Below are positions 5,689 through 5,841 of a DNA stretch of 5,841 nucleotides, in pieces. The stretch lies in NCBI GenBank assembly GCA_902773045.1, contig CACYDE010000250.1, positions 1-5,841 on the forward strand. Direction: 5' to 3'. The stretch is from an uncultured Ruminococcus sp. (lineage in GTDB: Bacteria > Bacillota > Clostridia > Oscillospirales > Acutalibacteraceae). Under the pieces are notes generated by a model. It was not told where the DNA came from. It did no database searches and was given only the letters and a program-made list of their open reading frames with translations. Position 1 is the first letter of the stretch. Each line of letters starts with the position of its first letter. Both the position numbers and the translations under genes were made by a program.

Positions 5689-5745
5689 AACAATCGAAGG
5701 TCAAATCCGCTTCCGCGGTTTAGCCTTCGATTTGTTGTAGTTTTT
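5689..5745 (+). terminator. Stem-loop 2 with T-run, likely terminator of nrdD
   Basis: The arms 5689-5710 and 5715-5736 form a long hairpin. AATCGAAGG (5692-5700) pairs with CCTTCGATT (5724-5732), then comes a short interruption, then AAA/TTT and CCGC (5707-5710) with GCGG (5715-5718) around a TTCC loop. A TTTTT run is at 5741-5745, a few bases past the stem. The direction of the T-run supports termination of plus-strand transcripts, that is nrdD or a small RNA started at about 5626. Confidence 0.7.
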
Positions 5746-5813
5746 AATATTATGGCACCAGTTTCCAAGTTTTAACGAAATAAAAAAGTGAATTACTCTC
5801 AAAAAGGTGTAAA

Positions 5814-5841
5814 ATGGTAAGTAACCACCCAAACCATTATG
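5814..5841 (+). CDS. Probable start of a DUF3310-like gene, cut by the window edge
   Basis: An ATG at 5814-5816 follows AAGGTG (5804-5809) by 4 nt, and the frame reads MVSNHPNHY up to the window end. An N-terminal NHPxHY motif is typical of DUF3310 proteins, a small family common in phages and prophages and related to the C-terminal part of the phage T7 nucleotide kinase gp1.7. Nine residues are thin evidence, so both the gene and the family are tentative. If correct, it marks either a prophage edge or a domesticated phage gene beside nrdD. It does not look like the start of NrdG. Confidence 0.4.

Noticed and set aside
1..5841. CRISPR arrays, insertion sequences, attachment sites, tRNA or rRNA genes
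   Set aside because: No regularly spaced repeats, terminal inverted repeats with a transposase, or cloverleaf/rRNA-like sequence were found on reading both strands.

Overview
The window looks like chromosomal DNA of an anaerobic, endospore-forming Firmicute (class Clostridia). Three things in the sequence say so: a DUF3794/LysM spore-envelope protein of the SipL type behind a near-consensus sigma-E promoter, an oxygen-sensitive class III ribonucleotide reductase (NrdD) behind NrdR operators, and strong Shine-Dalgarno sites with T-rich rho-independent terminators. I cannot name the genus from the sequence alone.

Layout, left to right. At the left edge (1-43, minus strand) a short GC-richer stretch behind a ribosome-binding site may be the start of an unidentified gene that leaves the window. 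At 117-154 lies a minus-strand terminator. At 262-729 (minus) is a 155-residue regulator that joins an XRE-type helix-turn-helix to an AbrB/SpoVT-like C-terminal half. It has an extended -10 promoter at 912-940 and a leader of about 175 nt. At 1129-1164 a strong terminator ends the sipL-like gene (1176-2714, minus), which has its own sigma-E-type promoter at 2749-2778. The intergenic region 2715-3260 is shared with the divergent nrdD gene (3261-5609, plus). It carries two similar promoter/operator units, each a sigma-A-like promoter followed about 26 nt later by an NrdR-box pair with a 31-bp offset. After nrdD come two stem-loops (5634-5667 and 5689-5745). The last 28 bases hold a probable gene start reading MVSNHPNHY, which resembles the beginning of phage-associated DUF3310 proteins.

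How the genes relate: each of the three complete genes appears to be its own transcription unit, with its own promoter and terminator, so there is no operon here. The sipL-like gene belongs to spore coat/cortex assembly in the mother cell. nrdD supplies dNTPs under anaerobiosis and is probably repressed by NrdR when dATP is high. The target of the HTH/AbrB regulator is unknown. No nrdG (NrdD activase) start is seen in the 232 nt after nrdD. I see no CRISPR array, insertion sequence, rRNA or tRNA. Most of the window is ordinary core genome. The most notable signals are the doubled NrdR promoter region and the regulator's domain combination, and I found no convincing new multi-gene system.
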